64,000 nt of DNA from JBBSHE01 sp038253325 (GCA_038253325.1 JBBSHE010000009.1:1-64000); one strand, 5' to 3'. Positions 24,058 through 33,138 are shown, counted from the stretch's first letter. Program-made: numbers and translations. Notes: generated by a model from the sequence alone, not told the origin.

Positions 24058-24996
24058 ATGCATCAGCTCCAAGACCTGATCTTCAACGCCGACTCGCTGA
24101 AGATTCTGGTTGCGGCGTTCGCGATCGGAATTGTCGTCGGGATGACCGGGATGGGCGGTGGCGCGTTGATGACGCCCGCCCTCGTCATCCTCGGCGTTCC
24201 GGCCAACGCGGCCGTCGCGAACGACCTTGTTGCCGCCGCGGTCAACCGGACGGTGGGCGCTGTCGTGCACGCCAGGGAGGGCAAACCGAACCTCCGGCTG
24301 GCCGGCTGGATCATGGTGGGCTCGGTTCCGGCAGGGTTCGCCGGCGGCTTCCTCGCGCAGGTGATGGGGACGTCCCAGGCCCAGATCGACTTCATCAAGT
24401 TCGCTCTGGGCGTGGCGTTGTTGTTCACGGCGTCGACGTACGTGCTGCGGCTGATCCTCCAGATCCGGGAAACCGCGCGCGGTCGCCCGCCGGCGAACGA
24501 CGACCCCGTCATCTTGCCCGTCCGAACCGTCCTTGTCGGTGTCCTCGGCGGGCTGCTGGTTGGAGTCACATCGGTAGGAGCCGGCTCGCTCATCATGGTG
24601 GCGCTCGTGTTGCTCTACCCAGGACTCACGCCGGTACGACTCGTCGGCACGGACCTCGTGCAGGCCGTCCCACTCGTCATCGCGGCGGCGATCGGGCACG
24701 TCATCAGCGACGGCGTCACCTGGTCGGTACTGGTCCCGCTGATCGTCGGGGGGACGCCTGGCACATTCCTCGGTGCGCGCGCCGCGACCCGCGTGCGCCA
24801 GCGTTACGTTCGGCGCGGCATCGTCGTAGTGCTGACGGTCACCGGGCTTTACATGCTTCAGGTACCCGGGATGACAGCTCTGCTCATCGGTCTGATCGTC
24901 GCCGTTCTGATCCCGTTCGGATGGGGCGCGGTGCGCAAGAGCTTCGGTCTGCCGCGCTACGGGTCGCCGCACCCGGACGAGACGTCGTTTCCCTAG
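24058..24996 (+). CDS. TauE/SafE family sulfite/organosulfonate transporter
   Basis: A 312-aa inner membrane protein with about eight hydrophobic helices arranged in two related halves; each half opens with a Gly-rich helix (GIVVGMTGMGGGALMTPAL and GVLGGLLVGVTSVGAGSLIMVAL), the hallmark of the TauE/SafE (4-toluene sulfonate uptake) family. It begins 5 bases after the APS kinase stop and lies upstream of cysDN, so it most likely moves a sulfur oxyanion: sulfate uptake or sulfite export. Direction cannot be told from sequence. Confidence 0.87.
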   Translation: MHQLQDLIFNADSLKILVAAFAIGIVVGMTGMGGGALMTPALVILGVPANAAVANDLVAAAVNRTVGAVVHAREGKPNLRLAGWIMVGSVPAGFAGGFLAQVMGTSQAQIDFIKFALGVALLFTASTYVLRLILQIRETARGRPPANDDPVILPVRTVLVGVLGGLLVGVTSVGAGSLIMVALVLLYPGLTPVRLVGTDLVQAVPLVIAAAIGHVISDGVTWSVLVPLIVGGTPGTFLGARAATRVRQRYVRRGIVVVLTVTGLYMLQVPGMTALLIGLIVAVLIPFGWGAVRKSFGLPRYGSPHPDETSFP

Positions 24997-25149
24997 TGTC
25001 GCGGCGGCACTGTCGTTCGCTGGCAGCTGGAGGAACCGCCGGCTCAATGTCGGCGCAATCACTGGATAAACGCCGGTTTCCGGTCGGGCGACGCGGTTTC
25101 GCTCGGTAGGATGACCGGGTTCCCAACGCCCTGTCTGGAGTTCTGTTGC

Positions 25150-26061
25150 ATGTCGGTCCACGTTGACTATCGGCTGAGCCAGCTCGACGAGCTCGAAGCC
25201 GAGTCGGTCCACATCTTCCGCGAGGTGGCGGCGGAGTTCGAGAAGCCGGTCCTGATGTTCTCGGGCGGCAAGGACTCCATCGTCATGATGCGGTTGGCCG
25301 AGAAGGCCTTCTTTCCCGCCAAGATCCCGTTCCCCGTGTTGCAGATCGACACCGGCTACGACTTTCCAGAGGTTCTTTCGACCCGCGACAGGTGGGTCGC
25401 CCGGCTGGGCGTCCGGCTGATCGTCGCGTCCGTCGAGCAGGCGATCAAGGATCGCGTCGTCGTCGACGACGGAAAGACCAGCCGCAACCGGCTGCAGACC
25501 GGCACTCTGCTCCACGCCATCGAGGTCGGCGGCTTCACCGCGTTGTTCGGTGGCGGTCGGCGTGACGAAGAGAAGGCACGCGCGAAGGAGCGGGTCTACT
25601 CGCACCGCGACGAGTTCGGCCAGTGGGATCCCAAGAACCAGCGCCCCGAGCTGTGGTCTCTCTACAACGGCCGCACCCACGAGGGCGAGCACATGCGGAT
25701 CTTTCCGCTGTCGAACTGGACCGAGCTCGACATCTGGCACTACATCAATCAGGAAGGCATCGACATCCCGTCCATCTACCTCGCCCACCGGCGCCGGGTG
25801 ATCGAGCGTGACGGGATGCTGATGAGCGAGAGCGAGTACGTCACGCCGCGCGCAGGTGAAACGGCAGAGGAACGCACCGTCCGGTTCCGTACGGTCGGCG
25901 ACATGACACTGACCGGGTGCGTCGAGTCTGAGGCGTCGACCGTCGACGAGGTCATCGACGAGATCGCCGTCGCCCGGGTCACCGAGCGGGGCGCCACCCG
26001 CGGCGACGATCGCTTCAGCGAGGCCGCGATGGAAGACCGCAAGCGAGAGGGCTACTTCTGA
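25150..26061 (+). CDS. cysD: Sulfate adenylyltransferase subunit 2
   Basis: A 303-aa PP-loop ATPase subunit of ATP sulfurylase that forms APS from ATP and sulfate. Motifs: PP-loop VLMFSGGKDSIVMMRLAEKAF, DTGYDFPE, GGGRRDEEKARAKERVYSHRD, NWTELDIWHYI and the C-terminal QEDRxxREGYF-like end (AAMEDRKREGYF). The ATG at 25150 is preceded by GGAG 9 bases upstream. The frame stays open 13 codons further up to an ATG at 25111; that extension is Cys-rich and is discussed as a finding. The stop overlaps the cysN start by one base. Confidence 0.95.
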   Translation: MSVHVDYRLSQLDELEAESVHIFREVAAEFEKPVLMFSGGKDSIVMMRLAEKAFFPAKIPFPVLQIDTGYDFPEVLSTRDRWVARLGVRLIVASVEQAIKDRVVVDDGKTSRNRLQTGTLLHAIEVGGFTALFGGGRRDEEKARAKERVYSHRDEFGQWDPKNQRPELWSLYNGRTHEGEHMRIFPLSNWTELDIWHYINQEGIDIPSIYLAHRRRVIERDGMLMSESEYVTPRAGETAEERTVRFRTVGDMTLTGCVESEASTVDEVIDEIAVARVTERGATRGDDRFSEAAMEDRKREGYF

Positions 26062-27305
26062 TGGATCTGCTGCGGTTCGCCACCGCCGGTTCGGTCGACG
26101 ACGGCAAGTCGACGTTGATCGGACGACTGCTTCTCGACTCCAAGGCGATCTTCGAAGACCAGCTCGAGGCGGTCGAGGCGACGTCGAGTGCCCGTGGGTA
26201 CGACTACACGGACCTCGCGTTGCTGACCGACGGCCTGCGGTCGGAGCGAGAGCAGGGCATCACGATCGACGTCGCGTACCGCTATTTCGCGACGCCTCAG
26301 CGCAAGTTCATCATCGCCGACACGCCGGGCCATGTGCAGTACACCCGCAACATGGTCACCGGCGCATCCACGGCCGACCTCGGCCTGGTGCTCGTCGACG
26401 CCCGTCAGGGCTTGACCGAGCAGTCGCGTCGCCACGCGGTGATCTTGTCGATGCTACGTGTCCCGCACCTGGTGTTGTGTGTCAACAAGATGGACCTCGT
26501 CAACTACGACCAGTCGACGTTCGGCAAGATCCATGCAGAGTTCACGTCGTTCGCGACGAAGCTGACGATCCCCGACCTGACGATCATCCCGATCTCGGCT
26601 CTCGACGGTGACAACGTCGTGATCCGGTCGGACAACATGCCCTGGTACCAGGGGTCGTCGCTGATACACCACCTCGAGAACGTGCACGTCGCGTCGGACC
26701 GGGACCTGCACGACGTCCGGTTTCCGGTGCAGTACGTGATCCGCCCGAAGTCCGACGCGCACCACGACTACCGAGGCTATGCCGGCCGGGTTGCCGGTGG
26801 GGTGCTCAAGCGGGGTGACGAGGTCTTGGTCCTGCCGTCAGGGTTCACCAGTACCGTCGCGGGGATTGACGTCTACACGGAGGAGATCGACGAGGCCTTT
26901 CCACCGATGTCGGTGACCGTGCGCCTGTCCGACGATCTCGACGTCTCACGCGGCGACATGATCTGCCGTCCGCACAATGCTCCGCGGCCGAGCCAGGACA
27001 TCGATGCAATGGTGTGCTGGATGGCCAACGCGCCGCTGCGACCTCGGCAAAAGCTCGCCATCAAGCACACCACGCGCAACGCCCGTGCCCTCGTCAAGGA
27101 CGTGCAGTACCGCCTCGACGTCAACTCGCTGCACCGCGACCTCGTCACCAAGGAACTCGGTCTGAACGAGATCGGGCGGATTCGGCTGCGGACGACCGTG
27201 CCGCTGCTCTGCGACCCGTACGAGAAGAACCGGACCACCGGGTCGTTCATCTTGATGGACGAGGCGACGGGCGTCACCGTCGGCGCCGGGATGATCAACG
27301 ACTGA
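26061..27305 (+). CDS. cysN: Sulfate adenylyltransferase subunit 1 (GTPase)
   Basis: A 414-aa EF-Tu-like GTPase subunit that drives ATP sulfurylase through GTP hydrolysis. Motifs: ATAGSVDDGKSTLIGRLL (P-loop), EREQGITIDVAYRYF (switch I), ADTPGHVQYTRNMVTGAS (G3), CVNKMDLV (G4) and ISALDGDNV (G5), then two beta-barrel domains. Its length shows no fused APS kinase domain, unlike mycobacterial CysNC; the kinase is the separate gene at 22.7 kb. Start ATG overlaps the cysD stop (TGATG). Confidence 0.95.
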   Translation: MDLLRFATAGSVDDGKSTLIGRLLLDSKAIFEDQLEAVEATSSARGYDYTDLALLTDGLRSEREQGITIDVAYRYFATPQRKFIIADTPGHVQYTRNMVTGASTADLGLVLVDARQGLTEQSRRHAVILSMLRVPHLVLCVNKMDLVNYDQSTFGKIHAEFTSFATKLTIPDLTIIPISALDGDNVVIRSDNMPWYQGSSLIHHLENVHVASDRDLHDVRFPVQYVIRPKSDAHHDYRGYAGRVAGGVLKRGDEVLVLPSGFTSTVAGIDVYTEEIDEAFPPMSVTVRLSDDLDVSRGDMICRPHNAPRPSQDIDAMVCWMANAPLRPRQKLAIKHTTRNARALVKDVQYRLDVNSLHRDLVTKELGLNEIGRIRLRTTVPLLCDPYEKNRTTGSFILMDEATGVTVGAGMIND

Positions 27306-27320
27306 AGGACGGGTCAGGCG

Positions 27321-27671
27321 ATGGCTTCGTACTCGGTCAACGAGCGCGGCGTCGCGAGGGCGCGCCGGCTCATCGACAGTCGCCAGTACGTCCTGGACAG
27401 CGACTGGGGTGCGGTCCAGCCCACCGCCGCTGGCCAGAACACGTTCCTGAAGTCGCACTCATGGGATGAGTACGCCGAATGGCACCTCGGTGTGACGGAT
27501 GGCGCGAGCGACGAGACCAAGGCCCGCTACGCATTCGTCTACGGAGACTTCCGTCGCGTCCATCGCACCGGTCTGATCGCTTGCGTCTGCCGTGCCGCTG
27601 AGTGGCGACACAAGGAAGTGGAGCTTGCCGCCCACGATCTCCTTCAGCACCTGGACCAGCAGACGGCCTGA
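27321..27671 (+). CDS. Conserved hypothetical protein
   Basis: A 116-aa soluble protein 15 bp downstream of cysN. It has recognisable conserved-looking blocks such as ARARRLIDSRQYVLDSDWG, KSHSWDEYAEWHLG and YGDFRRVHRTGLIACVCRAAEWRHKEVE, which I associate with a small uncharacterised family found in actinobacteria and other phyla. There is no signal peptide or membrane segment and no known catalytic motif. Function unknown; the position suggests it is co-transcribed with cysDN. Confidence 0.75.
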   Translation: MASYSVNERGVARARRLIDSRQYVLDSDWGAVQPTAAGQNTFLKSHSWDEYAEWHLGVTDGASDETKARYAFVYGDFRRVHRTGLIACVCRAAEWRHKEVELAAHDLLQHLDQQTA

Positions 27672-27778
27672 AGAGACCGGTCTCGGACCTGCGGAGTTCG
27701 TGGCCGAGCCCTGGTGATGGCTATGTTCCTCTCGTCCCGGGGTACCGATCTGCGGTGAGGGTACTGTGGAGGCTCACC

Positions 27779-28630
27779 ATGAGCGTCGTCCTGATCGTTG
27801 TCATCGTCGTCATACTGCTTGCCCTGCTGCTGGGCCCTGGTCTGTCGGTGCGGATCGTCAAGCAGTACGAACAGGGAGTTGTGTTCCGGCTCGGCCGGGT
27901 TCTCGGACCGCGCCAACCCGGTTTCCGGCTGCTCATCCCGGTCGTCGACGTCCTGCACCGGGTTTCGTTGCGCATCGTGACCATGCCGATCCAATCGCAG
28001 GGCATCATCACCCGAGACAACGTCAGCGTCGATGTATCCGCCGTCGCGTACTTCCGGGTGATCGATGCCGTGAAGTCCGTCGTCGCGATCGAGAACGTGC
28101 GTGCTGCCATTGATCAAATCGCTCAGACCACGCTGCGGAAGGTCGTCGGCCAACACACGCTCGACGAGACGCTGTCGGAAACCGACCGCATCAACATGGA
28201 CATCCGCGAGATCCTCGACGTCACCACCGTCGACTGGGGGGTCGAGGTCACGCTGGTGGAGCTGAAGGACATTCAACTGCCCGACAGCATGAAGCGCGCG
28301 ATGGCCCGCCAGGCCGAGGCCGAGAGGGAGAAGCGAGCAAAGATCATCAATGCCGAGGGGGAGTCTTTGGCCGCAGCCGCGCTCGGCGACGCGTCAGACA
28401 CCATGATGGCCCACCCGTTGGCGTTGCAGCTACGGAACCTCCAGAGCCTGGTCGAGATCGGCGTCGACAAGAACACCACCGTCGTGTTTCCCGCTCCCCT
28501 GATGACGACCATCGCCGAGCTCAGCTCGTTCTTGTCTCGCGAGGCCGCCGCGGCGAATCCAGCGGTACCACCCGAGAGCGAGAAGCCGCTCGCGGTCGAG
28601 GCCTCGAACGGCCCTACCGACATCCCCTGA
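27779..28630 (+). CDS. Slipin / SPFH-Band 7 domain membrane protein
   Basis: A 283-aa stomatin-like protein. A short N-terminal membrane helix (about 2-22, VVLIVVIVVILLALLLGPG) precedes the Band 7 domain (about 25-190: RIVKQYEQGVVFRLGRVLGPRQPGFRLLIPVVD, TMPIQSQGIITRDNVSVDVSAVAYFRV), a coiled Ala/Glu segment (MARQAEAEREKRAKIINAEGES) and a hydrophobic C-terminal piece. Slipins oligomerise in membrane microdomains and often work with a NfeD protease, which is absent here. GGAGG lies 7 bases before the ATG at 27779. Confidence 0.9.
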   Translation: MSVVLIVVIVVILLALLLGPGLSVRIVKQYEQGVVFRLGRVLGPRQPGFRLLIPVVDVLHRVSLRIVTMPIQSQGIITRDNVSVDVSAVAYFRVIDAVKSVVAIENVRAAIDQIAQTTLRKVVGQHTLDETLSETDRINMDIREILDVTTVDWGVEVTLVELKDIQLPDSMKRAMARQAEAEREKRAKIINAEGESLAAAALGDASDTMMAHPLALQLRNLQSLVEIGVDKNTTVVFPAPLMTTIAELSSFLSREAAAANPAVPPESEKPLAVEASNGPTDIP

Positions 28631-28637
28631 CGTCGCA

Positions 28638-29561
28638 ATGAGCCGGGAGGCCGAGGCGAGGCGTACGCCGGACGTTGCGGAGCGTCGAGATGCGGCCGAA
28701 ACCGGGTTGGCGGACGCGGCCGAGACACTAGCGGCGGGCACGTCGGGCCGCTTGCTGCGCGCCCTGTCCCAGTTCGGCTTGGTCTCTCGCGCCGTCGTGT
28801 ACCTTCTCGTCGGCTACCTCACCCTTCGGCTCGCCCTGTTCGCACATGGGCGTACGACCGAACCGGCGAGCGGTACGGGGGCCGTCCAGGAGGCCGCTCG
28901 GCTCTCGTGGGGGCCCGTACCGCTGACGCTCCTCGCGGCCGGATTCGCCGGCTACGCACTCACCCAGCTCGTCGAGGCGGTCTTTCGACCGCGACACGCC
29001 GACAGCACACTCGGGCGGTGGCGTCAGCGCGCGGTCTCGACCTGGGGATGCCTGTTGTACGCCGCGTTTTGCGTCAGCACCGTCTCCGTGCTCCTTGCGA
29101 TCCGAAAATCCGGTGGTACTGCCGGTTCGGAGCACCGGCAGGACACGGCCGTTACCGCAACCTTGCTGCGCTCAGGGGCCGGGCGCTTGCTCCTTGTCCT
29201 GCTCGGCATTGTGGTCGTGGTGGGCGGTGCAGAGCTGGGCCGTCGGTCGGTGCGGCTCACCTTTCAGGAGCGGTTCACGACTCGGCTGCGGCCCCGACTG
29301 TTCGGCGCCGCCGTCCGCGCGCTCGGCGCCGTCGGCTGCGTCGCGCGCGCCGTCGTCTTTGTGCTCGTCGGTGTCTTCATCCTCAGAGCCGCTGCACTCG
29401 ACGAGCCGGGGCAGACCAAGGGACTGGATGCGACCTTCCGTACCGTGGAGCGCTCTGCCTACGGCCCTTTCACACTGGCTGCACTTGCGCTCGGCTTGAT
29501 CTGCTACGGCGTGTACTGCACCCTCGAAGCCCGCTACCGCGACCTGACCCCCGGTCGATGA
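28638..29561 (+). CDS. DUF1206 domain-containing membrane protein
   Basis: A 307-aa integral membrane protein with six hydrophobic helices organised in three repeated pairs, the DUF1206 pattern: each repeat has an SRAVVYLLVG-like segment (LVSRAVVYLLVGYLTLRLAL; CVARAVVFVLVGVFILRAAA) and a G-aromatic helix (AAGFAGYALTQLVEA; ALGLICYGVYCTLEARYR). The N-terminal 45 residues are charged and cytosolic. It follows the slipin gene by 7 bp, likely one transcript. Function unknown; some homologues are stress-linked. Confidence 0.85.
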   Translation: MSREAEARRTPDVAERRDAAETGLADAAETLAAGTSGRLLRALSQFGLVSRAVVYLLVGYLTLRLALFAHGRTTEPASGTGAVQEAARLSWGPVPLTLLAAGFAGYALTQLVEAVFRPRHADSTLGRWRQRAVSTWGCLLYAAFCVSTVSVLLAIRKSGGTAGSEHRQDTAVTATLLRSGAGRLLLVLLGIVVVVGGAELGRRSVRLTFQERFTTRLRPRLFGAAVRALGAVGCVARAVVFVLVGVFILRAAALDEPGQTKGLDATFRTVERSAYGPFTLAALALGLICYGVYCTLEARYRDLTPGR

Positions 29562-29570
29562 CGGGGAAGC

Positions 29571-30908
29571 TCATCCGGTGGGGTCGCTCACCCTGCCGAC
29601 GAAGAGAGGTGTCGACGTCTGGAGGTCGTGGATGACGAACAAGAAGGGCCGGTCCACGTCGACGACGACCGATCGTGATGATCCCGACGACGCGGCCACC
29701 ACGACCGCGGTCGCTGCGGCGGCTTCGGTGCCGTGCTCGTCAACTGAGATGAACGCCTGATGAAGTACGTGGCTGATGTAGAGCTGTTCGTCGGCGGTCA
29801 TGCCGCTGAAGTCGGCCCCGGAGGGATCGAAGGCGATGGGCATGCCGAGCCTGGACAGCGTGCCGTTGAGCCTGGCTTGAACGCGAAACCTCCACCGTGG
29901 CAACCGAAGGTATAGCTCGGAGACGGGACGGGGGCCGGTCATGACCTGGGTGAGGGCCGGCCCGTCCAGTGAGCTCTCCAGCTCGTCCAGGGATCGTCCG
30001 TCGGGCACGACCACCGTCATCGCGATCCGGCGGCCGGCGTAACAGAGTCGGACCGCCTTCCATCCAGGGCCGGCTCCGTAGGATGCCTCCGACAACCCGG
30101 CGCTCATCGTCTGCGCGTCGACTTGCGAGCCGTCATCAAGATGGAACGGACGGAGCCGCGTCGACCTGGCCGTGAACGTCTCCTCCCACGGAGCCTTGAG
30201 GTAGACCGCGTTGACCAGGACGAGCCGGGTGAGGTCGTCAAGCACGCCGGGAGGAATGATGTGGCTGATCCGCCCGTGCGTCTGCTCGGCGGTCCACCTG
30301 TTGATGAGGATCCGCGCCGCCGCCGACCGGGTTCGGTGGTCGACCAGCCGCATTCCCGCGCCGTAGTTGCGTGCCAGGGCGTCGAGGAATGCCGACCTCC
30401 AGGCGGTGTCGCGCTGACCCCACAAAGAGTTCGCCACGTCCAAGGCGATCGTGGCCTTGGTCTTGTCACGGCGCACCTGCTCGCCCGCCAGTCCGTCCAC
30501 GTGCTGCGTCAGGGCATTGAGGCCGCCGTTGAACTTGTCCAGCGGCGGGGCGTGCAGGACAGCGTCAATCTGGTGCGCCGTTGAGGCGCGGGCACCGTTG
30601 CGGGTCATGGCCAACGCCACCGCAATCGAGTAAGGCGAGCAGACCAGATTCCCGGACGTCGACGCCGCCAGGCTGCCGTACAGATCCGCCGCGAACGCCC
30701 GAACCGCCCCGGCCGCGTCCGGTTGTGCCGAGGCTGACCCGCGGGCACGCGAGACATCGGCGACTGCGAGCCCGGGTCTGCGGCCGACGCCCGGACCGCC
30801 AGGCGGCGCCGCCTGGCGATCGTCGCCGCAACTCGACACCAGCAGCCCGGCCACCAGTCCACCGCCGGTCAGTGCCAACGACCGCAGGACTTCACGCCGT
30901 CTCATCAT
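29571..30908 (-). CDS. Serpin-family protease inhibitor, predicted lipoprotein
   Basis: A 445-aa protein with a twin-arginine-like or Sec lipoprotein signal (RRREVLRSLALTGGGLVAG, lipobox LVSSC, acylated Cys about residue 27) followed by a full serpin domain (about 65-445). Serpin landmarks: NLVCSPYSIAVALAMTRNGA, VANSLWGQ, LVLVNAVYLKAPWEETF, FISVDEHGTEAAAATA and DRPFLFVIHD. The hinge GTEAAAATA is the small-residue pattern of inhibitory serpins, placing P1 near the Ser-Ser-Gly segment, which would suit an elastase- or subtilisin-like target. It probably guards the cell surface from proteases. GGAGG lies just before the paired ATGs, so translation may start at 30905. It converges on the DUF1206 gene. 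Confidence 0.88.
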   Translation of the reverse strand: MMRRREVLRSLALTGGGLVAGLLVSSCGDDRQAAPPGGPGVGRRPGLAVADVSRARGSASAQPDAAGAVRAFAADLYGSLAASTSGNLVCSPYSIAVALAMTRNGARASTAHQIDAVLHAPPLDKFNGGLNALTQHVDGLAGEQVRRDKTKATIALDVANSLWGQRDTAWRSAFLDALARNYGAGMRLVDHRTRSAAARILINRWTAEQTHGRISHIIPPGVLDDLTRLVLVNAVYLKAPWEETFTARSTRLRPFHLDDGSQVDAQTMSAGLSEASYGAGPGWKAVRLCYAGRRIAMTVVVPDGRSLDELESSLDGPALTQVMTGPRPVSELYLRLPRWRFRVQARLNGTLSRLGMPIAFDPSGADFSGMTADEQLYISHVLHQAFISVDEHGTEAAAATAVVVAASSGSSRSVVVDVDRPFLFVIHDLQTSTPLFVGRVSDPTG

Positions 30909-30971
30909 GATCCTCCGACGTCTGCGACATCGTCCCTCGACCGCTCCACCCTGCTCGGCGCCATCGGGTGT

Positions 30972-31292
30972 CTACGAAGGTCCGTACGGGCAGGTGAGCG
31001 ACCTGGCGTCTGGGATTGCACGCCGGTAGGGCGCGGCCCGCCGAAGGTCTCGGGACCAGTTCGGCAAGACCGTCGGGTCGACGTCAATCGCGACGAAGAG
31101 CCGCGTCCCAGGCCGCCAGCGCTCGTACATACCGTCCGCGGCGATGTCTGCGGTCTCGATCTTGGCGCGCTCAGGTCCGTGGGTCGGCTTGAGCCAGTCG
31201 GTGACGCGAAATGTGGTCACCATGCGCCGCGGCCGACTTCCATCCTCGACCCGAATGACCGTGCCGATCAGAATTGTCCGGGAGCAGGCCAC
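30972..31292 (-). CDS. Hypothetical protein
   Basis: A 106-aa open frame starting GTG at 31292 and ending just before the serpin gene. It contains ILIGTVIRVEDGSRPRRMVTTFRVTDWLKP and GTRLFVAIDVDP, a beta-strand-like pattern seen in small secreted OB-like proteins, but no signal peptide is encoded in frame and an in-frame stop lies about 38 codons upstream. It may be the remains of a longer exported protein. I do not recognise the family. Confidence 0.4.
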   Translation of the reverse strand: MACSRTILIGTVIRVEDGSRPRRMVTTFRVTDWLKPTHGPERAKIETADIAADGMYERWRPGTRLFVAIDVDPTVLPNWSRDLRRAAPYRRAIPDARSLTCPYGPS

Positions 31293-31601
31293 CGCCCCGG
31301 CGAAGGGAGGATCGCAACTCGACGACTGTCAGCGTCGAGCACGCGCCGCCATCGCAACCCGTGGATCCCGATCCCCACGTTCTGATCGTCCATAGCAGGC
31401 CCCCGATCCCGTTCAGATGTCATGAGGTGTTCGCAACAGTCTCAGCGCCCCCTGTCGTACCCGACGCCGCCCGTCCTCGAATAGTTACCCAACCGAAACA
31501 GCACCGCGGTCAGGATCAGGACCCTCGGGCGGCGCTCTTGCCGCCGGTCGACAAGACTGTGGTGGCGCCGGCGTACGCCAATTCGTGGAAGAGGTCCGAC
31601 G
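31293..31601. other. Intergenic region without recognisable gene
   Basis: About 310 bp between the divergent hypothetical protein and the methyltransferase gene. It must hold the promoters of both. I see no convincing small ORF, hairpin or repeat. Confidence 0.5.
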
Positions 31602-32348
31602 ATGGAGCCCATGCAACGATCCCGTAGCGAGCCCAATGCGTTCGCGCGGGAGCTGTTCGACGGGCTGCCCACCCGCTACGACGCCCTGGCCGAGGTTCTC
31701 TCGTTCGGACAGAACCGGCGATGGCGCGCAGCGTTGGTCGACAGCGTCGTGAACACGCCTCGCGGACCGGGTCAGGTGTTGGACGTGGCAACGGGCACTG
31801 CAGGAATCGCCCTGGCGCTTGCCACGCACACCGACGCAACCGTGACGGGGATCGACCTCAACGAGCAGATGCTGCGGCGCGGACGCCAGCGGGTCAGCGA
31901 ACGGGGACAGGACGGGAGGATCCGGCTGGCGGTGGGACGCGCCGAGCAGCTGCCGTTTCCCGACGGCTCGTTCGACGCCCTGACATTCAGCTACCTGCTG
32001 CGCTACGTCGCCGACCCGGCGGCGACCATACGCGAGCTGGCGCGGGTGGTCCGTCCGGGTGGGACGATCGCGAGCCTTGAGTTCCTCGTACCGTCGCGGT
32101 CGACGTGGAGGCTCGGCTGGCTGGCCTACACCCGGCTGGTCCTGCCGGTGGCCGGACTGATCACCGGCGGCGCCGAGTGGTTCGCGGTGGGCCGTTTCCT
32201 CGGTCCGTCGATCAGTGCGCACTACCGCAGCTACCCGGTCCCGTGGACTGTCGCGGCTTGGCGCGCCGCGGGGGTCGAGCAGGTGACGACCCGGTCGATG
32301 AGCCTCGGTGGCGGCCTGGTCATGTGGGGACGCAAGAGCGGTGACTGA
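31602..32348 (+). CDS. UbiE/MenG-like class I methyltransferase
   Basis: A 248-aa SAM-dependent methyltransferase of the UbiE/demethylmenaquinone type. Seen: NAFARELFDGLPTRYDALAEVLSFGQNRRWR (the UbiE N-terminal YD-x-N-x-x-x-S-x-G-x-x-R pattern), SAM loop VLDVATGTAGIALALA, TGIDLNEQML and RAEQLPFPDGSFDALTFSYLLRYV. It may be the menaquinone methyltransferase or a relative acting on another lipid-linked aromatic. It overlaps the next gene by 8 bases and lies in a cassette with a membrane protein and a split transketolase, which argues for a special pathway. Confidence 0.8.
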   Translation: MEPMQRSRSEPNAFARELFDGLPTRYDALAEVLSFGQNRRWRAALVDSVVNTPRGPGQVLDVATGTAGIALALATHTDATVTGIDLNEQMLRRGRQRVSERGQDGRIRLAVGRAEQLPFPDGSFDALTFSYLLRYVADPAATIRELARVVRPGGTIASLEFLVPSRSTWRLGWLAYTRLVLPVAGLITGGAEWFAVGRFLGPSISAHYRSYPVPWTVAAWRAAGVEQVTTRSMSLGGGLVMWGRKSGD

Positions 32349-33099
32349 GGACCCGCGGACCGCGCGGGCGGCCTTTTACGCCCGGCGTGGGGGACGTTGG
32401 GCGGATGGATGGACCCTTCTGCACCCGCCGTACACCCTGTGGCACCTGTCGTACCCGGTGATCGGCGCGGCCCTCTCGCCCGCGCTGGACTGGCGGGCGC
32501 TCGGCGCGACTGTGCTGGCATTCTTTCTGGCCGTGGGCGTCGCCGCGCATGCTCTCGACGAGCTGCACGGCCGCCCGCTGGGTACCGCGATCTCCGACCG
32601 CACCCTTGTTGCTCTCGCAACATCTGGTCTGGTCGGCGCCGCCGGACTCGGTGCGCTCGGCGTCGCCCAGAGCGGACCGCGGTTGGTTCCCTTCATCGTC
32701 GTCGGCGTGGCCCTCGTCCTCGGCTACAACCTCGAGCTGTGGGGCGGTCGGATGCACACCGAGCTCGTCTTCGCCGCCGGATGGGGCGGGTTTCCGGTTG
32801 TCGTCGGATTTCTTGCCCAGGCGCCGACGCTGAGCGGCGCGTCGACGCTTGCTGTCGTGGCCGCGACGGCCGGTGCGATCGCCCTGGCCAGCGCGCAGCG
32901 GAAGCTCAGTACTCCGGCCCGACAGATCCGGCGACGCCTACGTGACGTCACCGGCATGCTCATCTACGACGACGACACGACGTGTCAGATCCGTCCCCGC
33001 ACCCTGCTGGCACCGTTGGAGGGTTCGCTGGGGGCACTGGCGTGGGCAGTGCCCCTGTTCGCGCTTGCGTTGGTGCTCGCCCGCGTGGCTCGGGTCTGA
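32341..33099 (+). CDS. UbiA-like integral membrane protein
   Basis: A 252-aa membrane protein with six to seven helices. The segment AAHALDELHGRPLGTAIS resembles the UbiA prenyltransferase N-D-x-x-D...RPL region but is degenerate, with few Asp residues, so enzyme activity is doubtful. A later cytosolic loop (RKLSTPARQIRRRLRDVTGML) and DDDTTCQIRP precede the last helices. The GTG start lies inside the methyltransferase stop region, so the two are translationally coupled. It could be a lipid-modifying enzyme or a scaffold for the UbiE-like partner. Not assigned to a characterised family. Confidence 0.6.
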   Translation: MTEDPRTARAAFYARRGGRWADGWTLLHPPYTLWHLSYPVIGAALSPALDWRALGATVLAFFLAVGVAAHALDELHGRPLGTAISDRTLVALATSGLVGAAGLGALGVAQSGPRLVPFIVVGVALVLGYNLELWGGRMHTELVFAAGWGGFPVVVGFLAQAPTLSGASTLAVVAATAGAIALASAQRKLSTPARQIRRRLRDVTGMLIYDDDTTCQIRPRTLLAPLEGSLGALAWAVPLFALALVLARVARV

Positions 33100-33107
33100 C
33101 GCCGGGC

Positions 33108-33138
33108 TTGACCTCAACCTTCCTTTAGGTTTCAGGAT
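33108..33138 (+). promoter_or_regulatory. Candidate promoter with 19-bp spacer before transketolase genes
   Basis: TTGACC (33108-33113) and CAGGAT (33133-33138) are separated by 19 bp, the long spacer typical of MerR-family-controlled promoters. The spacer holds the inverted pair AACCT / AGGTT (33116-33120, 33127-33131). Transcription would begin at or next to the ATG at 33145, giving a leaderless mRNA. All of this is inference from spacing. Confidence 0.35.
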
